Shown here piece after piece: positions 1-6,296 of a stretch of DNA of 9,712 nucleotides. This DNA is from Desulfuromonadaceae bacterium UBA6124. GTDB lineage: Bacteria; Desulfobacterota; Desulfuromonadia; Desulfuromonadales; Trichloromonadaceae. The notes under the pieces were generated by a model. The model saw only the letters and a list, made by a program, of their open reading frames with translations. It searched no databases and was not told where the DNA came from. Both the position numbers and the translations under genes were made by a program. The stretch lies in the NCBI GenBank assembly GCA_002423365.1, contig DIVU01000375.1, positions 1 to 9,712 of the forward strand. Reading direction: 5' to 3'. Numbering within the stretch: position 1 is the first letter of the stretch; every line of letters starts with the position of its first letter.

Positions 1-3000
1 CGGCAGGCGCGGGGGATTTTCCCCGAGCTGCTGGAGGAGATCGCCCGGCGCGAGGGCTGGCGTCTGGAGTATCGGCCCGGAACCTTTTCCGACTGCTTCA
101 ACTGGCTTGAGGAAGGGACGGTCGATCTGGTCACCGGCGTCGGCTACAGCGAGGAACGCGACTGGCTCTACGACTTTTCCCGGGAATCGGTCCTTTCCAA
201 CTGGGGACAGTTGCTGGCCAAGCCGGGGGCCAGGATCGAGTCGATCCTCGATCTGCAAGGGAAAACCGTGGCTATTGTTCCAAGCAGTATCTTCGCCACC
301 GGTCCCAACGGCTTGCGGGAACTGGCGCGGAGGCTGGAGATTGAGTTGAATTTCCTCGAAGTTGCCGACATGTCCGAGATTCTGCCGGCGGTTTTCGACG
401 GCCGCGCCGATGTCGCCCTGGCCAACCGCTTTTTTCTCGACCGCCTTGCCGGTGACTATCGCCTCAAGAAAATCCCGGTCCTGGTCAGTCCCATCGAGTT
501 GCGTTTCGTCTTTTCCCTGGAATCCGACGAATCCCTGCGGCATACGGTCGACCGCCATCTCGCGGCGCTGAAGGCCGAACCTGACTCCCTCTACTATCGC
601 AGCCTGGCCCGCTGGATCAAGGAAGACCCCACGGCGTCTCTGCCCACCTGGCTGTTGCCGACGGCGGTCGGCACGGCGGGTTTGCTGGTGCTGCTCGCCG
701 GGTTCGCGCTGGCGACCCGCTTCCAGGTGCGGCGCAAAACCCAGGAACTGGTTCTGCGCGGCGAAGAGCTGCAGAACGAAATCGCCGAACGCCAACGGGC
801 CGAGATCGTGGCGCAGGGCCATATGATTCGTTATCGCGGCCTCTTCGAGGGGGCCGCCGTATCGATTTGGGATGAGGATCTGCGCGGCGTGCGGCGGGCG
901 CTTTCGGCGTTGCGTGCCGAGGGTGTTGCCGATCTGCGTCCTTTTCTGGCGGAACATCCGGAGAAAATCCTGGAGTTGGCCGGGGAAATTCAGGTCAACG
1001 ACGTTAACGAAGCCAGTCTCAGGATTTTCCGCGCCCCCGGTAAAAAAGAGCTTATCGCCGCCTTGCCGCGCACCTTCGTCGAGGAATCCCGGCCGGTGGT
1101 GGCCGAAGCGCTCTGTGCCCTGTGGGAAGGGGCGGAGAGCTTCAGCAGTGAAGTCGCCATGCGCGCCCTCGACGGCACACGCCTGACGACCTTCATCTCC
1201 CTGCCGATCCCCCATGACGAAGAGGCCTGGAGGCAGGTACCGGTAAGTATTCTCGATCTCACCGACTACCAGGAAACCCGCAAGACCCTCCGGCAGCTGG
1301 AGCGGCGGCACCAGACCCTGGTGGAGCATTCACCGGTCGGCATCTTCTACGCCGACCGCCGGGGAAAATGCTCCTATATCAACCGGCGTGGCCTCGATAT
1401 GCTCGGCATGGCCCAGGATTCGGCTTTAGGAGACGGCTGGCTCGCCGCCGTCCATTACGAGGACCGACCACGGGTCGAAGCCGCTTGGCGCCATGCCTGC
1501 GAAGCCCATTTCCCCTTCAAGGAGGATTTCCGCTTCGATCGCGGCAACGGCTCCTTGGCCTGGGTCATGGGGGAGGCGGTGCCGGAACGGGATGACGCCG
1601 GGGAGGCGATCGGCTATATCGGTACCCTCTCCGAAATCACCGATCGTATTGCCGTCGAGGAAAGTCTGCGGCGCAACGAAGAGCATCTACAGTACATCGC
1701 CCATCACGATCAGGTCACCGGCTTGCCTAACCGGGTGCTCTTCCACAGTCATTTGCGGCGGGCGATCGCCGAAGCCCAGCGCTCCGGGCGGATGGCGGCC
1801 ATTCTCTTTCTCGATCTCGACCGGTTCAAGACGATCAACGATTCCTTGGGACACGAAATCGGCGACCAGGTGCTGAGGGAGGTTTCCGCCCGCCTCAGCG
1901 CTTGTATCCGCAAGTCCGACCTGGTGGCCCGTTTCGGCGGCGACGAATTCGTCATCCTTCTCGAAGATCTGCGCGAACTCAAGGATATTGCCCATATCGC
2001 CGAAAAAATCCTGCATTCCCTGCCGCCGCCCATCGCCATTCCTCCCCATGTCCTGCATGTCACCACCAGTATCGGCATCGCGCTTGTCCCGGCCGACGGT
2101 GAGGACGTCGACGGCCTGATGAAAGCTGCCGATGTCGCTATGTACCGGGCCAAGGAGCAGGGGCGGAACAATTTTCAGTTCTACACGCCGGACATGAACT
2201 TCCGTGCCGGCGAGCTGCTGATGCTGGAAACGGAGTTGCGCAAGGCGATCGAAGAGGATCAACTGGTTCTCTATTACCAGCCTCAGGTACACATGGCCAG
2301 CGGCGCGCTGGTTGGCATGGAGGCGCTGGTGCGCTGGCGCCATCCCGAGCAGGGGATGGTGCCCCCCGGCGACTTCATCCCTCTGGCCGAGGATTCGGGA
2401 CTGATTCTGCCCATCGGCGTCTGGGTGCTGCGTACCGCCTGCGCCCAGAATCGCGCCTGGCAGGAGATGGGCCTGCCGCCGATCCGCGTCTCCGTCAATA
2501 TCTCGGCGCGGCAATTCCGGCAGATCGAACTGGTGCAGACGGTCGCTCGGATTCTTGAGGAGACCGGGCTCGATCCCGACTGGTTGGAGCTGGAGATCAC
2601 CGAAAGTTCCATCATGTACGATATCGAAGCGGTCATTCAGATCCTTCAGGAGCTCACCGCCATGGGGGTGCGCCTGGCCATCGACGACTTCGGCACCGGC
2701 TATTCCTCCTTGAGCTACCTCAAGCGTCTGCCGGTTTCGACGTTGAAGATCGACCAGTCCTTCGTGCGCGATATCACCACCGACCACAACGACGCCGCCA
2801 TCGCCACCTCGGTCATCGCCTTGGCCCGCAACATGGGGCTGGAGGTCATCGCCGAAGGCGTCGAGGCTCCCGAGCAGATGGCCTTTCTCCAGGGAAAAGG
2901 CTGCTATCGCGGGCAAGGGTATTATTTCAGCCGCCCCCTCGCGGCCGAGGAGTTCACCCGCTGGTATCGGAGCGCCGTGGTCAGGGCAGAGGAGGTTTCT

Positions 3001-3015
3001 AGAGTGGAGGGATAA
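1..3015 (+). CDS. Periplasmic solute-binding/PAS/GGDEF/EAL c-di-GMP signalling protein (5' truncated)
   Basis: The frame is open from base 1 to a TAA at 3013-3015, so the true start lies to the left; 1004 residues are visible. Domains in order: a periplasmic SBP_bac_3-like domain (to about base 620; GVGYSEERDWLYDFS is typical of the family), one membrane helix (about 646-714), a short coiled coil (about 721-815), two PAS-like regions (about 826-1270 and 1300-1660), GGDEF (about 1690-2180) and EAL (about 2215-2990). The diguanylate cyclase looks active: GGDEF is intact at 1936-1950. The inhibitory I-site RxxD (RKSD, 1909-1920) lies five residues before it. The phosphodiesterase also looks active: EAL at 2320-2328, plus NIS, EIT, DDFGTGYSS, LKID and AEGVE. 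The protein probably senses a small periplasmic ligand and changes c-di-GMP in either direction. The ligand and the net activity cannot be read from sequence. It is separated from the next gene by a candidate promoter. Confidence 0.95.
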   Translation, partial: RQARGIFPELLEEIARREGWRLEYRPGTFSDCFNWLEEGTVDLVTGVGYSEERDWLYDFSRESVLSNWGQLLAKPGARIESILDLQGKTVAIVPSSIFATGPNGLRELARRLEIELNFLEVADMSEILPAVFDGRADVALANRFFLDRLAGDYRLKKIPVLVSPIELRFVFSLESDESLRHTVDRHLAALKAEPDSLYYRSLARWIKEDPTASLPTWLLPTAVGTAGLLVLLAGFALATRFQVRRKTQELVLRGEELQNEIAERQRAEIVAQGHMIRYRGLFEGAAVSIWDEDLRGVRRALSALRAEGVADLRPFLAEHPEKILELAGEIQVNDVNEASLRIFRAPGKKELIAALPRTFVEESRPVVAEALCALWEGAESFSSEVAMRALDGTRLTTFISLPIPHDEEAWRQVPVSILDLTDYQETRKTLRQLERRHQTLVEHSPVGIFYADRRGKCSYINRRGLDMLGMAQDSALGDGWLAAVHYEDRPRVEAAWRHACEAHFPFKEDFRFDRGNGSLAWVMGEAVPERDDAGEAIGYIGTLSEITDRIAVEESLRRNEEHLQYIAHHDQVTGLPNRVLFHSHLRRAIAEAQRSGRMAAILFLDLDRFKTINDSLGHEIGDQVLREVSARLSACIRKSDLVARFGGDEFVILLEDLRELKDIAHIAEKILHSLPPPIAIPPHVLHVTTSIGIALVPADGEDVDGLMKAADVAMYRAKEQGRNNFQFYTPDMNFRAGELLMLETELRKAIEEDQLVLYYQPQVHMASGALVGMEALVRWRHPEQGMVPPGDFIPLAEDSGLILPIGVWVLRTACAQNRAWQEMGLPPIRVSVNISARQFRQIELVQTVARILEETGLDPDWLELEITESSIMYDIEAVIQILQELTAMGVRLAIDDFGTGYSSLSYLKRLPVSTLKIDQSFVRDITTDHNDAAIATSVIALARNMGLEVIAEGVEAPEQMAFLQGKGCYRGQGYYFSRPLAAEEFTRWYRSAVVRAEEVSRVEG

Positions 3016-3025
3016 TGATCATCTT

Positions 3026-3047
3026 TTTTTCGGACATTGCCGAAAAA
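3026..3047 (+). other. Small hairpin after the GGDEF-EAL gene
   Basis: TTTTTCGG (3026-3033) pairs perfectly with CCGAAAAA (3040-3047) around the loop ACATTG. It starts 10 bases after the stop codon, a usual place for a terminator. The stem is AT-rich and no clean T-run follows (GGATTGCGTTTTG), so termination would be weak. It may only protect the mRNA 3' end. Confidence 0.35.
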
Positions 3048-3050
3048 GGA

Positions 3051-3080
3051 TTGCGTTTTGTTCAAGGGGCGTGCTAGATT
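3051..3080 (+). promoter_or_regulatory. Possible sigma-70 promoter upstream of the cold-shock gene
   Basis: A -35-like TTGCGT (3051-3056) is followed after 18 bases by a -10-like TAGATT (3075-3080). The TG at 3072-3073 makes it an extended -10. Transcription would start near 3087. The hexamers are imperfect, but this is the best candidate between the two genes, and it sits just upstream of a run of hairpins. Confidence 0.45.
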
Positions 3081-3085
3081 TTAAA

Positions 3086-3180
3086 AACTTAGAAAAGTTC
3101 GCGCAGGTTTTTGGTCCACCGAAACGACGAGGTGTCGCTTCGGAATAAAACACGCAGACCCTTCTTGGGCTGCGTTTTTT
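3086..3180 (+). ncRNA. Candidate structured leader or small RNA ending in a terminator
   Basis: Three hairpins follow one another just after the possible promoter. The first is AACTT/AAGTT with loop AGAA (3086-3099). The second is CCGAA-A-CGAC/GTCG-C-TTCGG with loop GAGGT (3119-3143). The third is the terminator at 3152-3180. The roughly 95-base product could be an independent small RNA, or the leader of the cold-shock mRNA with premature termination as a control point. I do not recognise it as a known riboswitch; I looked for a c-di-GMP-I (GEMM) pattern and saw none. No convincing small open frame is visible in it. The hairpins are directly seen; the transcript is inferred. Confidence 0.4.
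3152..3180 (+). terminator. Intrinsic terminator 69 bp upstream of the cold-shock start
   Basis: ACGCAG (3152-3157) pairs with CTGCGT (3170-3175). Inside it, past a bulged A, CCC pairs with GGG around the loop TTCTT. Six T bases (3175-3180) follow. It is too far from the GGDEF-EAL stop to be that gene's obvious terminator and lies before the cold-shock gene, so it either ends a small RNA or attenuates the downstream gene. Confidence 0.65.
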
Positions 3181-3210
3181 GCTTTCAGGACAAAAGGCCG
3201 CGCGACATGT

Positions 3211-3231
3211 ACGCTTCCCGATCGGGAGCGT
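3211..3231 (+). promoter_or_regulatory. Palindrome next to the cold-shock ribosome binding site
   Basis: ACGCT-T-CCCGATCGGG-AGCGT is a near-perfect palindrome with one extra T, ending 7 bases before the GGAG that serves the cold-shock gene. In RNA it would form an 8-bp stem (one bulge) with loop GAUC right beside the Shine-Dalgarno sequence. In DNA it could be an operator. Either role is inference. Confidence 0.4.
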
Positions 3232-3248
3232 CAAGGATGGAGAAAATC

Positions 3249-3449
3249 ATGGCAGAAGGTACGGTAAAGTGGTTCAACGACGCGAAGGGTTTCGGTTTCA
3301 TCGAGCAGGATAACGGGCCGGACGTGTTCGTGCATTTTTCCGCGATTCAGAGCGACGGCTTCAAATCCCTCGCCGAAGGCGATCGCGTGAGCTTTGAAGT
3401 TACCCAGGGCCAAAAAGGGCCTCAGTCCAATAACGTGCGGCGTATCTGA
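3249..3449 (+). CDS. Cold-shock domain protein (CspA family)
   Basis: A 66-residue protein, the normal size for the family, made of a single cold-shock domain: a five-strand OB fold that binds single-stranded RNA and DNA. Both nucleic-acid-binding motifs are present: RNP1 as KGFGFI (residues 14-19) and RNP2 as VFVHF (27-31). The family start GTVKWFN is also intact. It likely melts mRNA structure or acts as an antiterminator in the cytoplasm. The ATG at 3249 is chosen because GGAG (3239-3242) sits 6 bases upstream and the protein then begins MAEGTVKW. An in-frame ATG at 3237 would add four residues and has poorer spacing. The gene appears monocistronic, with a structured leader before it and a strong terminator after it. 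Growth-temperature dependence cannot be told from sequence, since many family members are not cold-induced. Confidence 0.95.
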   Translation: MAEGTVKWFNDAKGFGFIEQDNGPDVFVHFSAIQSDGFKSLAEGDRVSFEVTQGQKGPQSNNVRRI

Positions 3450-3474
3450 TTAGCGATCCGCCACGCCGAGTAAG

Positions 3475-3510
3475 AAAAAAGCCCCCGCGAACATTCGCGG
3501 GGGCTTTTTT
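3475..3510 (+). terminator. Strong terminator after the cold-shock gene
   Basis: GCCCCCGCGA (3481-3490) pairs with TCGCGGGGGC (3495-3504) around the loop ACAT. Six A bases precede the stem and six T bases follow it. The symmetric A and T tracts mean it can act on either strand. It starts 25 bases after the cold-shock stop. Confidence 0.93.
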
Positions 3511-3581
3511 CTTTCCGGTGGAAAACAGGTTTTTGCCAGCGGCATCCCGGTTTTGATTTTCTCTTCATCTCCCAATTCCCC

Positions 3582-3606
3582 GCAGGTTCGATTCCCGTCA
3601 CCCCCT
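3582..3606 (+). other. tRNA 3'-end remnant (T-arm plus acceptor strand)
   Basis: GCAGG-TTCGATT-CCCGT reads as a TpsiC arm: a 5-base stem strand, the canonical 7-base loop and the returning strand. One A-C mismatch and one G-T wobble weaken the stem. CACCCCC follows at the place of the acceptor 3' strand, then a T. No D-arm, anticodon arm or 5' acceptor strand is visible upstream back to the terminator, so this is not a working tRNA. Such 3' fragments are usual footprints of integrases that target tRNA genes, or of decayed tRNA copies. The match to tRNA structure is seen; the origin is inferred. Confidence 0.5.
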
Positions 3607-3686
3607 CGTCAAAAAAATCGTTTTTCCCTGTCGAAAATCCGACCTTTCCCTCTCTTGCCGTCAGTCTGGTGATATTCGTCTCTAGT

Positions 3687-3755
3687 AAATAAACGCCGTT
3701 ATTTCGTTTTTGCAAACTAATGCTCTGTCATTTCCAGCTTGTAACAGAAGTGTAA
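3687..3755 (+). promoter_or_regulatory. Possible activator sites upstream of the hydrogenase promoter
   Basis: Two patterns lie between about 45 and 112 bases before the predicted transcription start. One is an inverted repeat, AAATAA-acgccg-TTATTT (3687-3704). The other is TGTAA repeated exactly 11 bases apart (3740-3744 and 3751-3755), so both copies face the same side of the helix. Sigma-54 promoters need an upstream enhancer-binding protein, and the first pattern is at a usual distance for one. No named regulator is implied. Confidence 0.3.
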
Positions 3756-3772
3756 TTATTTGCGTCTAATTT

Positions 3773-3788
3773 TGGCACGCGTTTTGAA
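3773..3788 (+). promoter_or_regulatory. Sigma-54-type (-24/-12) promoter of the hydrogenase cluster
   Basis: TGGCACG (3773-3779), four bases, then TTGAA (3784-3788). Against the consensus TGGCACG-N4-TTGCW it matches 11 of 12 defined positions. The single miss is the C of the -12 GC. The required 10-base gap between the GG and the G of the -12 element is exact. Transcription would begin near 3799, 34 bases before the large-subunit ATG. Expression would then depend on RpoN and an ATP-driven activator. Confidence 0.65.
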
Positions 3789-3820
3789 CAGTGGTTCACC
3801 GTTATCTTTTTTTTCGGGGA

Positions 3821-3827
3821 AGGGAGG
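3821..3827 (+). promoter_or_regulatory. Ribosome binding site fixing the large-subunit start
   Basis: AGGGAGG ends 5 bases before the ATG at 3833. An earlier in-frame GTG at 3791 lies upstream of the predicted transcription start and would add residues foreign to the family, so 3833 is preferred. Confidence 0.85.
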
Positions 3828-3832
3828 CGTTC

Positions 3833-5332
3833 ATGGGCAAGGTTATTATCGATCCGTTGACCCGGATTGAGGGACACCTGCGTATCGATACGCGGGTCGA
3901 GGATGGCCGGGTTGTCGAGGCCTGGAGTAAGGGGGAGATGTTTCGGGGTTTCGAGGCGCTGCTGGTCGGCCGCGACCCCCTCGACGCGCCACCGATCACC
4001 CAGCGCATCTGCGGGGTCTGTCCGGTCAGCCACACGGTCGCCTCCTGCAAGGCGGTGGAGGCGGCTTTGGGGCTGAAAGTGCCGGCCAACGGCGATTATC
4101 TGCGTAACCTGGTGCTGGGCGCCAACTACCTGCAAAGCCATATCCTTCATTTTTATCAGCTTTCCGCCCTCGATTTCGTCAATGTCGAGGCGCTGCTCGG
4201 TTACGAGGGGCGCGATCCGGTCTTGCGTGAAGTCAAGGCCTGGGCCGGGGGGGAGCTGGCTTCCAACAAGGTGCTGCCGGTTGCCCCTTTCCTGCCCAAG
4301 CTGCCCGGCGACTATCCCACCGATTCCTCATGGAACCTGGGCGCCCTGGCCCATTATCTGGAAGCCCTGGAAATCCGCCAGGAGGCGCACCGGATGGCGG
4401 CCATGTTTGGCGGCAAGATGCCCCATCCGGCGGCGCTCATTCCCGGCGGCGTGACCTGCGGGGTCGATGCCGAAGCGGTGGAAGATTTCCGCATGCGCCT
4501 GGCGCGGGTCAAACGTTTTGTCGCCAATGTCTATCTCCCCGATGTCCTCGCCGCCGCCCGGCTCTTCCCCGATTACGCGCAGATTGGCCGAGGTGTGCCG
4601 AATTTCCTCGCCTTCGGTGTTTTCGACGAAGGCGAGAGCCCCTGGCTGCCGGCCGGGGTGCTGCTTGACGGCAAGTTCGAAAAACTCGATACGTCGAAAA
4701 TCACCGAAACGACCGCCGCCAGTTTCTACGACCAGAACGGACCGCAGCATCCGACCCGGGGGGAAATCCGTCCCCACGCCCATAAAGACGGCGCCTATTC
4801 CTGGCTCAAGGGGCCGCGCTACAACGGTCAGCCCTGCGAGGTCGGTCCGCTGGCGCGGATCCTGGTGGCCCTGGCCGCCGATCTGGCGCCGGTGCGTTCC
4901 GCCGTTAACGATCTCCTTGCCGAATCCGGCCTGACCGTCGACGCCCTGCCGAGTGTCCTTGGACGGCATGCGGTGCGTGCCCTGGAAACCCTGCTGGTGG
5001 CCGAACGCATGGAACTCTGGCTCGATCGTCTCAAGCCCGGCGAGCCCTCCGTCGCCTCTTATGTCCCCCGTGCGCAAGGGCAGGGGGAAGGGCTGACCGA
5101 AGCGCCGCGCGGCGCCCTGGGGCATTGGCTCAGTATCTCCGGCGGCAAGATCGAGCGTTACCAGTGCGTGGTGCCCAGCACCTGGAACTTCTCTCCGCGG
5201 GGGGATCAAGGGGAGCCGGGGCCGGTGGAGGCGGCGCTGCTCGGCACACCAAGTCATCCCGACTACCAGGGGCTGGAAATGGCTCGCGTGGTGCGTTCCT
5301 TCGACCCCTGTATTGCTTGTGCCGTTCACTGA
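3833..5332 (+). CDS. [NiFe] hydrogenase large subunit, [NiFeSe]-lineage, without C-terminal extension
   Basis: Catalytic subunit (499 residues) of a periplasmic H2 uptake/evolution hydrogenase. All four NiFe-site cysteines are present: L1 RICGVCPVSH (C60, C63, H67) and L2 DPCIACAVH (C493, C496, H499). E13 in RIEGH and R426 in TEAPRG, the arginine over the open metal site, are also intact. Segments GANYLQSHILHFY (96-108) and GPRYNGQPCEVGPLAR (327-342) recall Desulfovibrio HysA, the [NiFeSe] type, but the selenocysteine position is an ordinary TGT codon (C493, 5309-5311). The protein ends right after H499. Most large subunits carry a C-terminal peptide that a dedicated protease removes after nickel insertion; here that peptide is absent and no protease gene is seen. 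It has no signal peptide, so it would be exported with the small subunit. The small-subunit gene follows after 26 bases, the reverse of the usual order. The family call is firm; the lineage is from remembered sequences. Confidence 0.96.
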   Translation: MGKVIIDPLTRIEGHLRIDTRVEDGRVVEAWSKGEMFRGFEALLVGRDPLDAPPITQRICGVCPVSHTVASCKAVEAALGLKVPANGDYLRNLVLGANYLQSHILHFYQLSALDFVNVEALLGYEGRDPVLREVKAWAGGELASNKVLPVAPFLPKLPGDYPTDSSWNLGALAHYLEALEIRQEAHRMAAMFGGKMPHPAALIPGGVTCGVDAEAVEDFRMRLARVKRFVANVYLPDVLAAARLFPDYAQIGRGVPNFLAFGVFDEGESPWLPAGVLLDGKFEKLDTSKITETTAASFYDQNGPQHPTRGEIRPHAHKDGAYSWLKGPRYNGQPCEVGPLARILVALAADLAPVRSAVNDLLAESGLTVDALPSVLGRHAVRALETLLVAERMELWLDRLKPGEPSVASYVPRAQGQGEGLTEAPRGALGHWLSISGGKIERYQCVVPSTWNFSPRGDQGEPGPVEAALLGTPSHPDYQGLEMARVVRSFDPCIACAVH

Positions 5333-5358
5333 CCCCTCTCCTGCTTGCGAGGTTAGCC

Positions 5359-6273
5359 ATGAAGATGGACAGACGTACCTTTCTCAAGGATGCCGGATTG
5401 CTCGTCGCCGCCTTGGGGCTGAGCCCGAGCTGGCTGCCGAAGGCGGCCGAGGCGTTAGAGGAGATGGCGACCGGTCGCGCGCCGATCCTCTGGTTGCAGG
5501 GGCAGTCGTGCAGCGGCTGTTCGGTCAGTCTGCTCAATAGTGAAAGTCCGGGACCGGCCGATCTCGTGACCCGCTACCTCTCCCTCTATTTTCACCAGAC
5601 CCTGTCGGCGGCCACCGGCGTTGCCGCCACCGAAGCCATGGGCCGAGCGATGGAAGCCGGGAACTACATCCTCGTTGCCGAGGGGGCGGTCCCTCTGGGG
5701 ATGCCCGATGCCTGCCGCATCGCCGACGAGAACTTCGCCGATCTGCTGACCCGGGCGGCGAAACGCGCCAAGGCGGTGGTCTGCGTCGGTGCCTGCGCCG
5801 CTTTCGGCGGCATCCCCGCCGCGCCGCCCAATCTCACCGGCGCGGTTTCAGCGGGGGAGGCCTTGGCCAAGGCCGGGGTGAAGGTGCCGATCATCAACAT
5901 TCCCGGCTGCCCGCCGCACCCAGCCTGGATCGTCGGCAACCTGGTCAACGTGCTCAAGGTCGGCATCCCCGAGCTCGACGAATTTCAACGACCGAAGCGA
6001 ACATTTGGCCACCTGTTGCATGAGCAGTGTCCCTATTTCGCCCAGTATCAAGCGCAGAAATTCGCCAAGCAGCCGGGGGAGGCGGGCTGTCTCTTCAAGC
6101 TCGGCTGTCAGGGGGTGGTGACCCATGCCGACTGTTCCAATCGCGGTTGGAACGGCGGCGTCAACTGGTGCATCCGTGCCCGGGCGGTCTGTATCGGCTG
6201 CGCCCGTCCCGAATTCGCCCGAGACCCGGAATTTGCCTTTTACCGCCTCAATGAAGAAGCGGAAAAGGCCTGA
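5359..6273 (+). CDS. [NiFe] hydrogenase small subunit, Tat-exported, three predicted [4Fe-4S] clusters
   Basis: Electron-transfer subunit (304 residues). The ATG at 5359 has GAGG 6 bases upstream and gives a clean Tat signal: DRRTFLK (residues 4-10), a hydrophobic stretch, then an AxA-like site near 30-34. Predicted cluster ligands: proximal C51, C54, C146, C184; distal H221, C224, C244, C250; medial C259, C271, C278, C281. C271 (in NWC) stands where standard [NiFe] enzymes have proline and a [3Fe-4S] cluster, so a third [4Fe-4S] is expected, as in [NiFeSe] enzymes. CSGCSVSLLN also resembles Desulfovibrio HysB rather than the common CTGCSES form. There is no C-terminal membrane helix, so the dimer should be soluble in the periplasm and pass electrons to a cytochrome. 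None is encoded next to it; instead a heme-motif chemoreceptor follows after 23 bases. Confidence 0.96.
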   Translation: MKMDRRTFLKDAGLLVAALGLSPSWLPKAAEALEEMATGRAPILWLQGQSCSGCSVSLLNSESPGPADLVTRYLSLYFHQTLSAATGVAATEAMGRAMEAGNYILVAEGAVPLGMPDACRIADENFADLLTRAAKRAKAVVCVGACAAFGGIPAAPPNLTGAVSAGEALAKAGVKVPIINIPGCPPHPAWIVGNLVNVLKVGIPELDEFQRPKRTFGHLLHEQCPYFAQYQAQKFAKQPGEAGCLFKLGCQGVVTHADCSNRGWNGGVNWCIRARAVCIGCARPEFARDPEFAFYRLNEEAEKA

Positions 6274-6282
6274 CCCGAAACC

Positions 6283-6288
6283 AGGAGG
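6283..6288 (+). promoter_or_regulatory. Ribosome binding site selecting a GTG start
   Basis: A full AGGAGG lies 8 bases before GTG 6297 and 14 bases before the next in-frame ATG at 6303, which favours the GTG. The site begins only 9 bases after the hydrogenase small-subunit stop, which supports a shared transcript. Confidence 0.75.
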
Positions 6289-6296
6289 ATGCTGCG

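Noticed and set aside
1687..2916. Long reading frame (409 codons) on the minus strand
   Set aside because: It lies wholly antisense to the GGDEF-EAL coding region, whose motifs are unmistakable, and its product has no recognisable domain. It is a by-product of GC-rich codon bias.
3086..3180. c-di-GMP-I (GEMM) riboswitch before the cold-shock gene
   Set aside because: The region is near a c-di-GMP gene and such riboswitches are common in this group, but the conserved GEMM core and tetraloop-receptor pattern are not visible.
3422..3715. Minus-strand frame of 97 codons in the gap before the hydrogenase
   Set aside because: It runs across a strong terminator and the tRNA remnant, and it contains GVTGIEPA, a string typical of false frames read antisense through tRNA 3' ends.
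4328..5329. Minus-strand frame of 333 codons opposite the hydrogenase large subunit
   Set aside because: It is antisense to highly conserved hydrogenase motifs, with no own ribosome site or domain.
5330..5332. TGA read as selenocysteine in the hydrogenase large subunit
   Set aside because: In [NiFeSe] enzymes Sec replaces the first Cys of the L2 motif, which here is TGT at 5309. Readthrough would add only PLSCLRG before a TAG, unlike any family extension.
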